A DNA stretch of 64,000 nt from Bacteroidaceae bacterium (GTDB taxonomy: Bacteria; Bacteroidota; Bacteroidia; Bacteroidales; Bacteroidaceae). This document shows positions 50,758-60,052 of this stretch, piece by piece. Position 1 is the stretch's first letter; every line of letters starts with the position of its first letter. Below the pieces are notes generated by a model. That model did not search any database and was not told the DNA's origin. It saw only the letters and a program-made list of their open reading frames with translations. Both the position numbers and the translations under genes were made by a program. The stretch is from contig JAKSJD010000009.1 of assembly GCA_024398435.1 (NCBI GenBank), positions 28,987 to 92,986 on the forward strand. Direction: 5' to 3'.

Positions 50758-51498
50758 TTATGAATTGGCTATGGTCCTGTGCTTTTCAGGCAAGCCATCA
50801 TTGATAACATCAAACACCTCCTGCATGAGTTGTTTGGTGTTTTTTCCTTCTCTTTGCTCAGCAGTGATCGGTTCGTGAATTGTCATTGTGAGAGGATGAC
50901 GACTGACCATGGCAGAATGGCGACTGAAGATATCAAACGAACCATCAATGGTAATAGGAACGATAGGCAAACCTATTTCGTTTGCGAGCATAAAGGCCCC
51001 TCGCTTGAATGGTTGCATCTTTCCGTCATGAGTTCTTGTGCCTTCTGGGAATATCACCATCGACATTCCGTTCTGTAATGTTTTGCGAGCCTTTCCAACA
51101 GCCTTTCCTATTGCAGAAATTGAATCACCAACGAAGATTTGTCCTGAAGCTATACATGCAACACCTACAAACGGCATTTTCTTGATGTATTCCTTCATCA
51201 TCCATTTAAAGTTGTGGCCGATATATCCATAGACAAGGAATATATCAAAGTAGCCTTGATGGTTTGCGAGGAACACATACGACTGCTTGTCGGAGATATT
51301 CTCCTTACCAACGACATTTACCTTAATCAAGAACAGCCAACAAGCTATTTTTGCCCACATTTTCGGAAGGTAATATGCGGTGTAAGTTCTGTCGCCAAGC
51401 AGAGAGAAGATTACAACGAGTGTTCCCGTAATAATGGTATCCACGGCAAACAAAGGCCATGCTATCAAAATTGTGTATATTTGATACAGCAGTTTCAT
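50758..51498 (-). CDS. plsC: 1-acyl-sn-glycerol-3-phosphate acyltransferase
   Basis: A 246-residue membrane-associated enzyme that acylates lysophosphatidic acid to phosphatidic acid. N-terminal hydrophobic helix (about 4-35); catalytic motif NHQGYFD (HxxxxD type) near 79-85; the substrate motif VIFPEGTRTHDGKMQPFKRG near 150; IVPITIDGS near 180. It starts 7 bp after the metallophosphoesterase gene and ends the leftward operon that begins with the polyprenol-phosphate-mannose synthase. Confidence 0.92.
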   Translation of the reverse strand: MKLLYQIYTILIAWPLFAVDTIITGTLVVIFSLLGDRTYTAYYLPKMWAKIACWLFLIKVNVVGKENISDKQSYVFLANHQGYFDIFLVYGYIGHNFKWMMKEYIKKMPFVGVACIASGQIFVGDSISAIGKAVGKARKTLQNGMSMVIFPEGTRTHDGKMQPFKRGAFMLANEIGLPIVPITIDGSFDIFSRHSAMVSRHPLTMTIHEPITAEQREGKNTKQLMQEVFDVINDGLPEKHRTIANS

Positions 51499-51505
51499 TT
51501 CTAAA

Positions 51506-52384
51506 TTATTTACGTTTCAAAGTGATTACATTGATTTCTGGCCAAGCTCCCAGTCTGAAAGGAAGAATAACGCATCCGACGCCTTCATTGACATTGAGGT
51601 AGCGACCTTTATCTTCGTATATTCCCGACCATTCTTTATAGAGCCACTGGGCATGCGACCAACCGAACATTTTAATCTGTCCGGCATGTGTATGGCCCGA
51701 CAAAGTCAGTTGGACATCTGTTCGTGGCAGCACTTCCTTCTTCCAATGCGAAGGATCGTGAGAAAGAAGCACTTTGAAGACATTCTTGTCCAAGCCATCG
51801 AGAGCCAAAGGCAGATTGCCACGGGATGGATAGTGAGGAAAACTCCCGACATTCTCCACTCCGACGATAGCTATCGACTGACCTCCGCGTTTTACTATCT
51901 GATTAGCGTTTAGCAGCATTTTCCAGCCAAACGACTTTTCCTTTTTCTGCAAAGCCACCACATCAGCCTGTTTTTCCATCTCACTCATTCCCTTGTTGTA
52001 CATGGCATAGTCGTGGTTTCCCATAATAGAGAACACGCCATCGCGGGCCTTAATGCCAGAAAGCACCGATTCAAAGCCTTCCAGCTCTGAAGACAGACGT
52101 GTGACTATATCCCCCGTGAAACAAACGGCATCAGCATTCTGAGCGTTTATCAGTTCCACCATTTTCCCGACTAAATCCTCATGGCCGAACCTATGGAAAG
52201 ATTCTGCGTGGAAGTCGGAGAATTGCACAATCCGATAACCATCAAATGCTGCAGGAAGATTCTCGAAATAGAGAGTCTTCTCGTTCACGACAAAATGCTT
52301 GCTGCCATAAGTTATGCCAAACACCACAACAACAGCAATGGCAAGCACTGCAATTATAGTTCTTTTCAGTTTTTTACCTATCAT
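51506..52384 (-). CDS. Membrane-anchored calcineurin-type metallophosphoesterase
   Basis: A 292-residue phosphoesterase with an N-terminal membrane helix (about 6-26). Metal-site motifs: VQFSDFHAES, CFTGDIV, SIMGNHDY, LLSHDPSHW and LSGHTHAGQI, the YkuE-like layout. Substrate unknown; some relatives act on lipid-linked or UDP-linked substrates. The ATG at 52384 overlaps the preceding gene's end by 11 bp and gives a proper signal anchor; the frame upstream to 52453 lies inside that gene. Confidence 0.87.
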   Translation of the reverse strand: MIGKKLKRTIIAVLAIAVVVVFGITYGSKHFVVNEKTLYFENLPAAFDGYRIVQFSDFHAESFHRFGHEDLVGKMVELINAQNADAVCFTGDIVTRLSSELEGFESVLSGIKARDGVFSIMGNHDYAMYNKGMSEMEKQADVVALQKKEKSFGWKMLLNANQIVKRGGQSIAIVGVENVGSFPHYPSRGNLPLALDGLDKNVFKVLLSHDPSHWKKEVLPRTDVQLTLSGHTHAGQIKMFGWSHAQWLYKEWSGIYEDKGRYLNVNEGVGCVILPFRLGAWPEINVITLKRK

Positions 52385-53111
52385 AAATAAATTGACGCAT
52401 TCTTTCCTGACTGAATCCACGCCTATGGGCATAGTCAGCCAACTGTTCCTCACTTATTGGCCTCACTGCAAAATATTTGCTATTGGGGTCTGAAAGGATG
52501 AAACCACTGACCGATGCATGCGGCATCATCATTCCCGTTTCCGTGAGATGAATTCCAATGCTCTCCAGGTTACATATATCGTTCACGAGGAAATTGATTG
52601 ACAAGTCGGGAATCGACGGATACCCCACAGCAGGTCTTACGCCTTTCAGGCCCGAATCCTCATGAAGTTTCTCTGCAGCAGCCTCAGCCAGTCTATCAGC
52701 CAAAGTCTTTGCCAGCAATCCTTTATATTCATCGTCGGGGAACATTTGTTCCAAACGTTTATCAGCCGAAGTGGCAAACACACTTATTTCGCCATCCGTC
52801 TCTCCCACATAGTCGGTTAGGCATAAGCACACACCGTTTTCATTTGGGATTTGCTGACGGAGGAAAGGCACTCGGATGCCACTTTCCTCAAACACCAAAT
52901 CATCGGTATCAACAATGACCTTATATGCCTTTATCAGATAGTTTACTTTAATGTCGGAAGGCAACGAAGCCAGCAATTTCAAGGCATCTTGTTTGATGTC
53001 AGCCGAAGCCTCACCCGAACGACTTACGCTCCAGGTGTGGTAGAAATGTTCCCAACTGATATACGGAATAAGTTCTTCTATTGAATAAGTGCCTGTCATG
53101 CTATTCGACAT
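52374..53111 (-). CDS. Stand-alone methionine synthase (MetH) reactivation domain protein
   Basis: A 245-residue protein corresponding to the C-terminal activation domain of B12-dependent methionine synthase, which binds S-adenosylmethionine during reductive re-methylation of oxidised cobalamin. The SAM-site motif is GVRPAVGYPSIPDLS, followed by LESIGIHLTETGMMMPHASV and YFAVRPISEEQLADYAHRRG. In most bacteria this domain is fused to MetH (about 1200 residues); here it is free, so the catalytic part must be encoded elsewhere. Its start overlaps the pyrC stop by 11 bp, indicating coupling. Fits with the B12-dependent reductase at 10653. Confidence 0.87.
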   Translation of the reverse strand: MSNSMTGTYSIEELIPYISWEHFYHTWSVSRSGEASADIKQDALKLLASLPSDIKVNYLIKAYKVIVDTDDLVFEESGIRVPFLRQQIPNENGVCLCLTDYVGETDGEISVFATSADKRLEQMFPDDEYKGLLAKTLADRLAEAAAEKLHEDSGLKGVRPAVGYPSIPDLSINFLVNDICNLESIGIHLTETGMMMPHASVSGFILSDPNSKYFAVRPISEEQLADYAHRRGFSQERMRQFIYDR

Positions 53112-54447
53112 TGTATCTCAGTTCACGACCACGAACGCTATCCACTACAATGCCATTAGCGAAAGCGGTAGCACCATTCACGATAGTTCTCTCCACTTTC
53201 CACTTGAATACCTTTCCCTCCATTGGAGTCCATCCGCATTTCGTGTAGTAGCAGCCAGAAGTAACTTGCCAATTAGCGTTAGGATTGACAAGCACTAGGT
53301 CGGCATAGTATCCACGACGGATAAATCCACGTCGGTCTATCTTATAGAGTTGTGCAGGATTATGACTCATCAGCCGAACCACCTGTTCGATTGGCAACAC
53401 TCCCTCGCTTGTGAGTTCAAGCATTGTAACGAGAGAGAATTGAATGAGAGGCATTCCAGAAGATGCTTTCAATGCTCCGCCTTCTTTTTCGCTCAGCAAA
53501 TGAGGGGCATGGTCAGTTGCCACAACGTCTATCTTTCCATCTGTCAGGGCATCACGCAGAGCATCCCTATCCTCAGAAGTCTTCACGGAAGGATTACACT
53601 TTATCTTAGTTCCCAAGCTGTCATAATCTTCAGTTGTGAACATCAGATGGGCAATGCAAGCCTCGGCGGTAATCTGCTTATCCTCAAGAGGTTTCTGTTC
53701 GAAGAGGTCAAGTTCCCTTTCCGACGAAACATGAGCTATATGCAGTCGTGCTCCCGTTTCCTTTGCCATTTGCACAGCCTTCGATGAAGCTTCGTAGCAT
53801 GCCTCTATACTGCGAATGCGTGAATGGTAGCGAACGGGAAAGTCATTCTGTCCCTTATATTTTTTCTTGAATTGCTTTATGTTCTGTTCGATGATGGCAT
53901 CGTCCTCGCAATGGGCCACGATGAGCAGAGGCGATTTCTCAAACACTTTCCTCACGGCATCACTATCGCCAACGCACATATTGCCTGTACTTGAACCCAT
54001 AAACAATTTCACTCCTGGCACACGATGAGGGTCGAGGAGAGGTAACAAGTCGGAATTGTCGGCGGAAGCACCGAAGAAGAATGAATAGTTTACTCGGCTC
54101 TTCTCTGCTCCGAGTTGGAATTTCTCTTCAAGAAGTTCGAGATTGGTAGTAGCAGGTTTTGTGTTAGGCATTTCCATGTATGAAGTCACACCACCGGCAG
54201 CAGCAGTTCTACTTTCCGATTCGATGTCGGCCTTGTGAGTAAGTCCCGGCTCACGGAAATGCACATGATCGTCTATAACACCAGGCAGAAGCCAAAGTCC
54301 CGTAGCGTCGATGATGGTGTCATCGGCATTGGGTTCGATGGTTTCGCCCACAATAATATCTTCGATAAATTCATCACGAATGACGACTGTGCCCACAAAG
54401 CACTTGCCCTCGTTCACGATGTTTGCGTTGCTTATTATTGTTCTCAT
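53101..54447 (-). CDS. pyrC: Dihydroorotase
   Basis: Pyrimidine-pathway zinc amidohydrolase that cyclises carbamoyl-aspartate to dihydroorotate. 448 residues, the long class. Metal-site elements: DDHVHFREPG, VKLFMGSS with the lysine usually carboxylated, LIVAHCEDD, LHIAHVSS and VVATDHAPH. PGVIDDHVHFREPGLTHKAD is family-typical. It is 57 bp after the glycosyltransferase gene and overlaps the MetH-activation gene; the operon mixes nucleotide, cofactor and lipid functions. Confidence 0.94.
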   Translation of the reverse strand: MRTIISNANIVNEGKCFVGTVVIRDEFIEDIIVGETIEPNADDTIIDATGLWLLPGVIDDHVHFREPGLTHKADIESESRTAAAGGVTSYMEMPNTKPATTNLELLEEKFQLGAEKSRVNYSFFFGASADNSDLLPLLDPHRVPGVKLFMGSSTGNMCVGDSDAVRKVFEKSPLLIVAHCEDDAIIEQNIKQFKKKYKGQNDFPVRYHSRIRSIEACYEASSKAVQMAKETGARLHIAHVSSERELDLFEQKPLEDKQITAEACIAHLMFTTEDYDSLGTKIKCNPSVKTSEDRDALRDALTDGKIDVVATDHAPHLLSEKEGGALKASSGMPLIQFSLVTMLELTSEGVLPIEQVVRLMSHNPAQLYKIDRRGFIRRGYYADLVLVNPNANWQVTSGCYYTKCGWTPMEGKVFKWKVERTIVNGATAFANGIVVDSVRGRELRYNVE

Positions 54448-54504
54448 TGACGAAATGATTTGTTTCTACCTTTTCCTTGTTTTGCTAATATTATGGAGTA
54501 AATA

Positions 54505-55254
54505 CTAATCCTTTGGAGTTGGGTACTTCTTGAACCAACCGTCGAATCTCAGGCGAATGACACCGAGCAGAGCCTCGCTGAAAATTCCACCGCTCATCTT
54601 GGATGTACCTTCTACCCTATTTACGAATACCACTGGCACTTCCTTGATTTTGAAGCCACACTTGAAAGCAGTGTATTTCATTTCGATTTGGAAGGCATAG
54701 CCTTTGAATCTCACTGCATCGAGGTCGATTGTTTCAAGTACTCTACGTTTATAGCATTTGAATCCAGCGGTAGTGTCGTGGATGTGGCAACCCGTAACCA
54801 TTCTGACATACATCGAAGCGAAATACGACATCAACACACGTCCCATTGGCCAGTTCACCACGTTCACACCCGTAATGTATCTCGAACCGATGGCAAGGTC
54901 GTAGCCCTCGTCGGCACAAGCCGCATAGAGTCGAGGCAAGTCGGAAGGAGCATGTGAGAAGTCGGCATCCATTTCGAACACATAGTCGTACTTATGTTCG
55001 ATGGCCCATTTGAAACCTGCGATATAGGCAGTTCCCAAACCCAGTTTGCCCGATCTCTCGAGGATGAACAAGCGGTCGGCGAATTCTGTAGCCATGAGAT
55101 TTTTCACGATATCTGCAGTTCCGTCAGGCGAACCGTCATCGATTACGAGTATGTGGAAACACTTATCGAGAGCAAACACGGCACGGGTGATTTTCTCGAT
55201 ATTTTCCTTCTCATTATAGGTAGGAATGATTACAATACTGTCACTGGTATTCAT
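54505..55254 (-). CDS. Polyprenol-phosphate-mannose synthase (GT2)
   Basis: A 249-residue GT-A glycosyltransferase predicted to move mannose from GDP-mannose to polyprenol phosphate on the cytoplasmic side of the membrane. Motifs: SIVIIPTYNEKENIEKITRA, VIDDGSPDGTADIV, FEMDADFSHAPSDLPRLYAA with the metal-binding DAD, and AGFKCYKRRVLETIDLDAV. No membrane helix at the C-terminus, as in soluble DPM1-like forms. The ATG at 55254 is chosen, 17 nt after the predicted transcription start; the frame upstream runs through the promoter. First gene of the leftward operon down to plsC. Confidence 0.9.
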   Translation of the reverse strand: MNTSDSIVIIPTYNEKENIEKITRAVFALDKCFHILVIDDGSPDGTADIVKNLMATEFADRLFILERSGKLGLGTAYIAGFKWAIEHKYDYVFEMDADFSHAPSDLPRLYAACADEGYDLAIGSRYITGVNVVNWPMGRVLMSYFASMYVRMVTGCHIHDTTAGFKCYKRRVLETIDLDAVRFKGYAFQIEMKYTAFKCGFKIKEVPVVFVNRVEGTSKMSGGIFSEALLGVIRLRFDGWFKKYPTPKD

Positions 55255-55276
55255 ATACTGTATTAATTTTAAAGTG

Positions 55277-55307
55277 CAAATATAGGAGTTTTTCTGATAA
55301 CAGCCAA
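55277..55307 (-). promoter_or_regulatory. Promoter of the polyprenol-phosphate-mannose synthase operon
   Basis: TTG (55307-55305), 20-bp spacer, TATATTTG (55284-55277) on the minus strand; sets the start at 55254. Confidence 0.75.
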
Positions 55308-55350
55308 GCCTTTCTCCGAAAAAGTTTAAAAATAATGTAGTGATATACAC

Positions 55351-55818
55351 AATGACACTAACTCATCGGCTTTGAATTCTTAGTTTCACGCAGAGAAGGT
55401 TTTGCCTTCTCCGAAGGTTCTATCCCTTCATCTTGTTCCACATATGTGAACGAGTTCCCATAAGTGACCAATCTGAATGGATAAGGCCGATTGCTTCGCC
55501 CTCAAAACCTTGGCGAGAGAGCAAGAGTTCGCAAAGGCTATCCAGATCTTTTTTATAAGAGGGGAACAGAGGAAATTATTATCCCAGCGGTCTCTTTCCC
55601 CCTTTAGGGGGTTAGGGGGCTTTGCGGTCTCTGCGCCTCTGCGTGAGATGCTGTGGAACTACGAAGTAGGGCCTGGCTTGACTTTGATGCTCTTCTGAAA
55701 GCTTGCTTGCATGAAGAGTAGCCAAGGCAAGGCAATCACCACGAATTGTGGACAGCATCGACTCTGCGAGAAACTGAAAAACGCCATTGGTGTCAATATG
55801 TTAGTCAGTTCCAAAAAT
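55351..55818. other. 468-bp stretch without a recognised gene
   Basis: Between mfd and the glycosyltransferase operon. It holds a G-run element (CCCCCTTTAGGGGGTTAGGG at about 55599-55618) and two oppositely oriented CACGCAGAG words (about 55387 and 55643). A 72-codon frame reaching in from mfd has no recognisable product. The patchwork look suggests decayed sequence; no terminator for mfd is evident. Confidence 0.4.
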
Positions 55819-58800
55819 TTATTTGCTTTGTATTTCATCCACCACCTCAAGCGCCTTCGTGATTGATTTGATATCATTCACTATGAGTGAACGTTTTTCC
55901 CCGTCGCGCAAGCGAGTGGTACGAGGGTGTGAAGTGGCATAGTTTATCAGCTTGTAGAATGTGTCCGACTTGTAGTACGGACTGTCGAAATTGCTTACCA
56001 TCACGAGAATCATGTTGCCACCCTTGAGCATCACTTTCTCTATGCCCAGACGCTGGCATTGCCATTTAAGAGGCATGATTCGGATGAGTTCCTCTGCCAC
56101 ATCAGGAATCTGTCCGAAGCGGTCGACGAGTCGGGTCCTGTAAGCCTCGAGTTGCTGGCGCGAAGTGATTGAATCCAGTTCGCGATAGAGGCTCATTCTC
56201 TCTCCGCTGCTTGGTACGAATTCCTCTGGGAAGTAAGCAATCAACTCGCTTTCCACCACGCATTCAGCCACATACATGGTCTGTTGCAAGTGGTCGCCGT
56301 TTTCATCGTTTATCTCCGTATCTTCAGGGTTGTCGAATGTTCCGAGCAAGTCAGGGAATTCCGTTTCCTTCAGTTCGGCCACTGCCTCGTTCAGCACCTT
56401 CTGATAAGTTTCGTAGCCAAGGTCGGCGATGAATCCGCTTTGTTCGGCTCCGAGCATATTGCCGGCACCACGGATGTCGAGGTCCTGCATTGCAATATGA
56501 ATACCCGAACCGAGGTCGGAGAAGTTTTCGAGGGCTTGCAACCTACGGCGCGACTGTTCGTTGAGCGAAGCAAGCGGAGGAGCCAAGAGATAGCAGAAGG
56601 CCTTCTTGTTGCTGCGTCCCACACGTCCACGCATCTGATGCAGGTCGCTCAATCCATAGTTTTGTGCGGCATTTATGATGATAGTGTTGGCATTAGGGAT
56701 GTCGACACCATTCTCCACGATAGTGGTGGAGAGCATCACGTCGTAGTCGTAGTTCATGAAGTCGAACACGATCTGCTCCAGTTCCTGAGGGTTCATCCTT
56801 CCGTGTCCTATGCAGATGCGGACATCCGGAATTCGTTCCTGAATCATTTCCTTGATGGAATATAAGTCGTTGATTCGGTTGTTTACGAAGAACACCTGTC
56901 CGTTTCGGCTCATCTCGAAGTTGATGGCCTCGCATACGATTTCCGGACTGAACGTATGAATCTCCGTCTGTATCGGGTATCGGTTTGGAGGAGGAGTCTG
57001 GATGATACTAAGGTCGCGTGCTCCCATGAGCGAGAATTGCAGAGTGCGAGGTATTGGTGTAGCAGTCATCGTGAGAGTGTCCACGTTCACCTTCAGTTGG
57101 CGAAGTCGTTCCTTCACAGCCACACCAAACTTCTGTTCCTCATCTATGATGAGCAGACCGAGGTCCTTGAATCCTACGGTCTTGCCAATCAGTTTGTGTG
57201 TACCTATGATGATATCTATCTTACCCTGTTTCAGTCGGTCGAGGATGTCGGAGATTTGCTTAGCCGTTCTTGCTCTCGTCAGATATTCCACCGTCACGGG
57301 GAAGTCCTTCAGGCGTTCCGAGAAAGTCTGATAATGCTGATAAGCCAGGATGGTTGTAGGCACCATCACGGCCACTTGCTTTCCATCGGTGGCAGCCTTG
57401 AAGGCAGCACGCACAGCCACTTCCGTCTTTCCGAATCCCACATCGCCACACACCAGTCGGTCCATAGGCACAGATTTCTCCATGTCGGCCTTCACGTCCT
57501 GCGTGGCCTTGTTTTGGTCTGGAGTGTCCTCATAGATGAAACTTGCCTCCAGTTCGTGTTGCATATAGCTGTCGGGCGAATAGGCAACTCCCTTTTCCTG
57601 TCGGCGCTGGGCATATAGTCGGATGAGGTCGCGGGCAATGTCCTTCACCTTCGTCTTCACCCTGTCCTTCATTCGTTCCCACGCACCCGTACCTATTCGG
57701 TTCAGTCGAGGCTGTTCACCTTCCCTACCCTTATATTTCGACACCTTGTGCAAGGCATGAATCGACACATACACCACGTCGTCGTTCTGGTACACCAACT
57801 TGATCATCTCCTGCATCTGTCCGTTTTGCGGCACTCTCACGAGTCCGCCAAACTTACCCACGCCATGGTCGATATGCACCACGTAGTCGCCAATCTCAAA
57901 CTGTTGGATTTCCTTCAGCGTGAGCGCCACCTTTCCCCTGTGGGCCTTGTCGCTCTTGAGACTGTATTTATGGAAGCGGTCGAATATCTGATGGTCGGTG
58001 AAGTAACACTGTTTCGAGTGGTTGTCGATGAATCCCTCATGGATGGCACCCTTCACGGCATTGAAGGCAATCTGTTTCCATTCCACTCCGTCGGCCAAGC
58101 TGCCGAAGATATCCTTCAATCGCTTGATTTGCTTGTCGCTGTCGCTAGAGATATTTATAGAGTAGCCCTCGCTCTTCAGGCGCAGCAATTCCTCGGAGAG
58201 CAATTCGAAGTTTTTGTGGAACAGAGGTTGAGGAGAGATATCAAAAGCCACGTCGGCATTCTCGCCGCTGTTCAGAGCCACCATTCGCTTTCCTTCCATA
58301 CCCTTTTCAAAGTCGGAACGAGTGGAAAGCATGGCGAAGTCACCGCCCCTTGCATCTTTGGTTGTTTCAGCAATCACGGCCTGTCGGCTGATTCCCTCCC
58401 TGTGGATGATGTCGATGCGGTCGGCCACAAAGTCGAAGTTGCTGGCCACGACAATTGCTTCGTCGCTGACGAAACTGAGGAAAGGCACCATATCGCCTCT
58501 CTTGGCCGAAACCTCAGGCACGATGTCCACCCCTTTCAGGCGTTCCTGTGAAAGCTGCGACTGAATGTCGAACGTGCGGATGCTGTCCACCTCGTCGCCC
58601 ATGAAGTCGATGCGTACAGGGATTTCCTTGCTGAACGAATAAATATCAACGATACTGCCACGAATGGCGAACTGACCAGGTTCATATACATAGTCGGTGC
58701 GGTTGAAACCCAAGTCGAACAATCGCTGTTCCAATTCCGTCACATCATACGTTCCGCCCACACTGATTCCAATCGTATCATCGGCCAACATCTTCTCCGA

Positions 58801-59223
58801 CACCACCATCTCGGCCAAAGCCTCAGGGTAAGTGACGATGAGCAGACTGGAGTCGGTTCTCAAACGAGTGAGCACCTCAGTACGTAGAATCACGTTGGCA
58901 TCGTCCTTCTGGTTGTATTTTATCGCTCTGCGATAAGAAGAAGGGAAAAAGAAGAGGTTATCGGTTGAATCTCCCGAAGCAATTAGATTACGAAGGTCAT
59001 TATAGAAATAGCCGGCAGATTCTTCATCGTCGAGGATGAAGAGAACGGAAGGAAGTCCACCCTTCTGCAAGGCAGCAAACACAAGCGGAGCGGACGAACC
59101 GAAGAGTCCCCCCACTCTGATAAGTTTTTTCTTGCCGCCGATCAGTCGGGCCAATTTTCTGACATCCTCCGACCTGGCTACATTATCCAAGAAATTATGC
59201 ACTGATGTGTACTTCCCTTGCAA
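55819..59223 (-). CDS. mfd: Transcription-repair coupling factor (non-ATG start)
   Basis: A DNA translocase that removes stalled RNA polymerase from damaged DNA and recruits UvrA. 1134 residues, close to the family norm. Order: UvrB-like N-terminal modules (about 20-330), RNA-polymerase-interaction domain near 460-520 (GDYVVHIDHGVGKFGGLVRV), helicase core with Walker A CGDVGFGKTEVA (Lys599), DEEQ box LLIIDEEQKFG, TMTATPIPRTLQ, and QMRGRVGRS, then the TRCF C-terminal domain. No ATG exists at the N-terminus; TTG at 59223 or GTG at 59202 must serve. The GTG overlaps the stop of the small ORF at 59195-59332 (GTGCATAA), so coupled translation is plausible. The gene is visibly richer in G and C than the downstream sialidase region. 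Confidence 0.95.
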   Translation of the reverse strand: MQGKYTSVHNFLDNVARSEDVRKLARLIGGKKKLIRVGGLFGSSAPLVFAALQKGGLPSVLFILDDEESAGYFYNDLRNLIASGDSTDNLFFFPSSYRRAIKYNQKDDANVILRTEVLTRLRTDSSLLIVTYPEALAEMVVSEKMLADDTIGISVGGTYDVTELEQRLFDLGFNRTDYVYEPGQFAIRGSIVDIYSFSKEIPVRIDFMGDEVDSIRTFDIQSQLSQERLKGVDIVPEVSAKRGDMVPFLSFVSDEAIVVASNFDFVADRIDIIHREGISRQAVIAETTKDARGGDFAMLSTRSDFEKGMEGKRMVALNSGENADVAFDISPQPLFHKNFELLSEELLRLKSEGYSINISSDSDKQIKRLKDIFGSLADGVEWKQIAFNAVKGAIHEGFIDNHSKQCYFTDHQIFDRFHKYSLKSDKAHRGKVALTLKEIQQFEIGDYVVHIDHGVGKFGGLVRVPQNGQMQEMIKLVYQNDDVVYVSIHALHKVSKYKGREGEQPRLNRIGTGAWERMKDRVKTKVKDIARDLIRLYAQRRQEKGVAYSPDSYMQHELEASFIYEDTPDQNKATQDVKADMEKSVPMDRLVCGDVGFGKTEVAVRAAFKAATDGKQVAVMVPTTILAYQHYQTFSERLKDFPVTVEYLTRARTAKQISDILDRLKQGKIDIIIGTHKLIGKTVGFKDLGLLIIDEEQKFGVAVKERLRQLKVNVDTLTMTATPIPRTLQFSLMGARDLSIIQTPPPNRYPIQTEIHTFSPEIVCEAINFEMSRNGQVFFVNNRINDLYSIKEMIQERIPDVRICIGHGRMNPQELEQIVFDFMNYDYDVMLSTTIVENGVDIPNANTIIINAAQNYGLSDLHQMRGRVGRSNKKAFCYLLAPPLASLNEQSRRRLQALENFSDLGSGIHIAMQDLDIRGAGNMLGAEQSGFIADLGYETYQKVLNEAVAELKETEFPDLLGTFDNPEDTEINDENGDHLQQTMYVAECVVESELIAYFPEEFVPSSGERMSLYRELDSITSRQQLEAYRTRLVDRFGQIPDVAEELIRIMPLKWQCQRLGIEKVMLKGGNMILVMVSNFDSPYYKSDTFYKLINYATSHPRTTRLRDGEKRSLIVNDIKSITKALEVVDEIQSK

Positions 59224-59332
59224 AGAGACGAAGGAAATTCAGCGTTTCGCTACTTGCATGCAAAAGAGGCAATTCAGCAGAATTGAGCAGCGAAAAATCG
59301 TTGTTAAAATCATCGAGAGTAAAATCCGTCAT
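59195..59332 (-). CDS. Small ORF overlapping the start of mfd
   Basis: A 45-codon frame (MTDFTLDDFNNDFSLLNSAE start, ETLNFLRLFAREVHISA end) in a different frame from mfd, whose first codons it overlaps. The pattern of a polar N-terminus followed by a short TLNFLRLFAR helix resembles small uncharacterised Bacteroidales proteins, from memory only. Its TAA lies within GTGCATAA, where GTG may start mfd, the classical geometry of translational coupling. It could be a real peptide, a leader peptide governing mfd, or chance. Confidence 0.45.
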   Translation of the reverse strand: MTDFTLDDFNNDFSLLNSAELPLLHASSETLNFLRLFAREVHISA

Positions 59333-59599
59333 AGGCAGTGTGAGTTAATGTTAATACCAAACTTTCTGTTCGTTTATAACTATAACGCACATTCCTCCGA
59401 TTTATTATATCCGAATGAAAATATTTTTCTGAAAAGTGGAAAGGGGGCAAAGTTCATGGTTCATGGTTCAAAGACTTAAAATTGTACTTTTTACATGAGA
59501 GTGGCTTAGGAGATTTTGAAGATAAAAGAATCAAAAAAGTATCAGCCCAGGCGTGAAGCCCAGACTGACACAAGAATCCAAATACTATTGTCTAACAAT

Positions 59600-60010
59600 T
59601 CGAGTAGATTCGGCATGTGTCTCACGACAGAAAAATAAACCTACCCTTTGTCGTGAACCATTAGAAATAATAATAGTACAATTTAACTTAAACAAAATTC
59701 AAAGTACTCTGTGAAAGAATACGAACCGTCTCACGACGATTATGGGATATAATAATTAAATCATTTAACATTTAGATGCAAGGCCGGCCGTTTCGGCTGA
59801 TGCCTGTAGGCCAGCCCTACAGAAATAATTATAAAGAATTCTTGCACCGTCTCACGACGGTTGATGAAAAAAGTATAAATAATAACATTAAAAAAGCAGC
59901 CTACTCGTCGGCCACCGCCACTGGGCAGGCTGCTCAAAAAAAATTAAAAATTTACGTAATGTATAAATGATCGTACCAATTAATGATACATACCTGTCTC
60001 ACGACGGTTA
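59600..60010. repeat. Four dispersed GTCTCACGAC hairpin repeats
   Basis: GTCTCACGAC occurs at 59619, 59728, 59849 and 59995, spaced 109, 121 and 146 bp. In the better copies it extends to ACCGTCTCACGACGGT, a hairpin with a TCAC loop. A further perfect 7-bp hairpin (CTGTAGG 59804-59810 / CCTACAG 59816-59822) lies between. The intervals are AT-rich and non-coding, and the origin of the family is unknown. Confidence 0.65.
59889..59934 (-). terminator. Terminator of the sialidase unit
   Basis: On the minus strand AGCAGCCT (59934-59927) pairs with AGGCTGCT (59902-59895), then T5. It lies about 120 nt after the small ORF at 60053-60202. Confidence 0.65.
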
Positions 60011-60052
60011 CAGTATATAAGAATACTTTCAATTTCAACAACTATTGATTGA

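Noticed and set aside
55659-55877. 72-codon minus-strand frame at the mfd end
   Set aside because: Begins inside mfd in another frame and matches no family known to me; kept only as part of the unassigned stretch.
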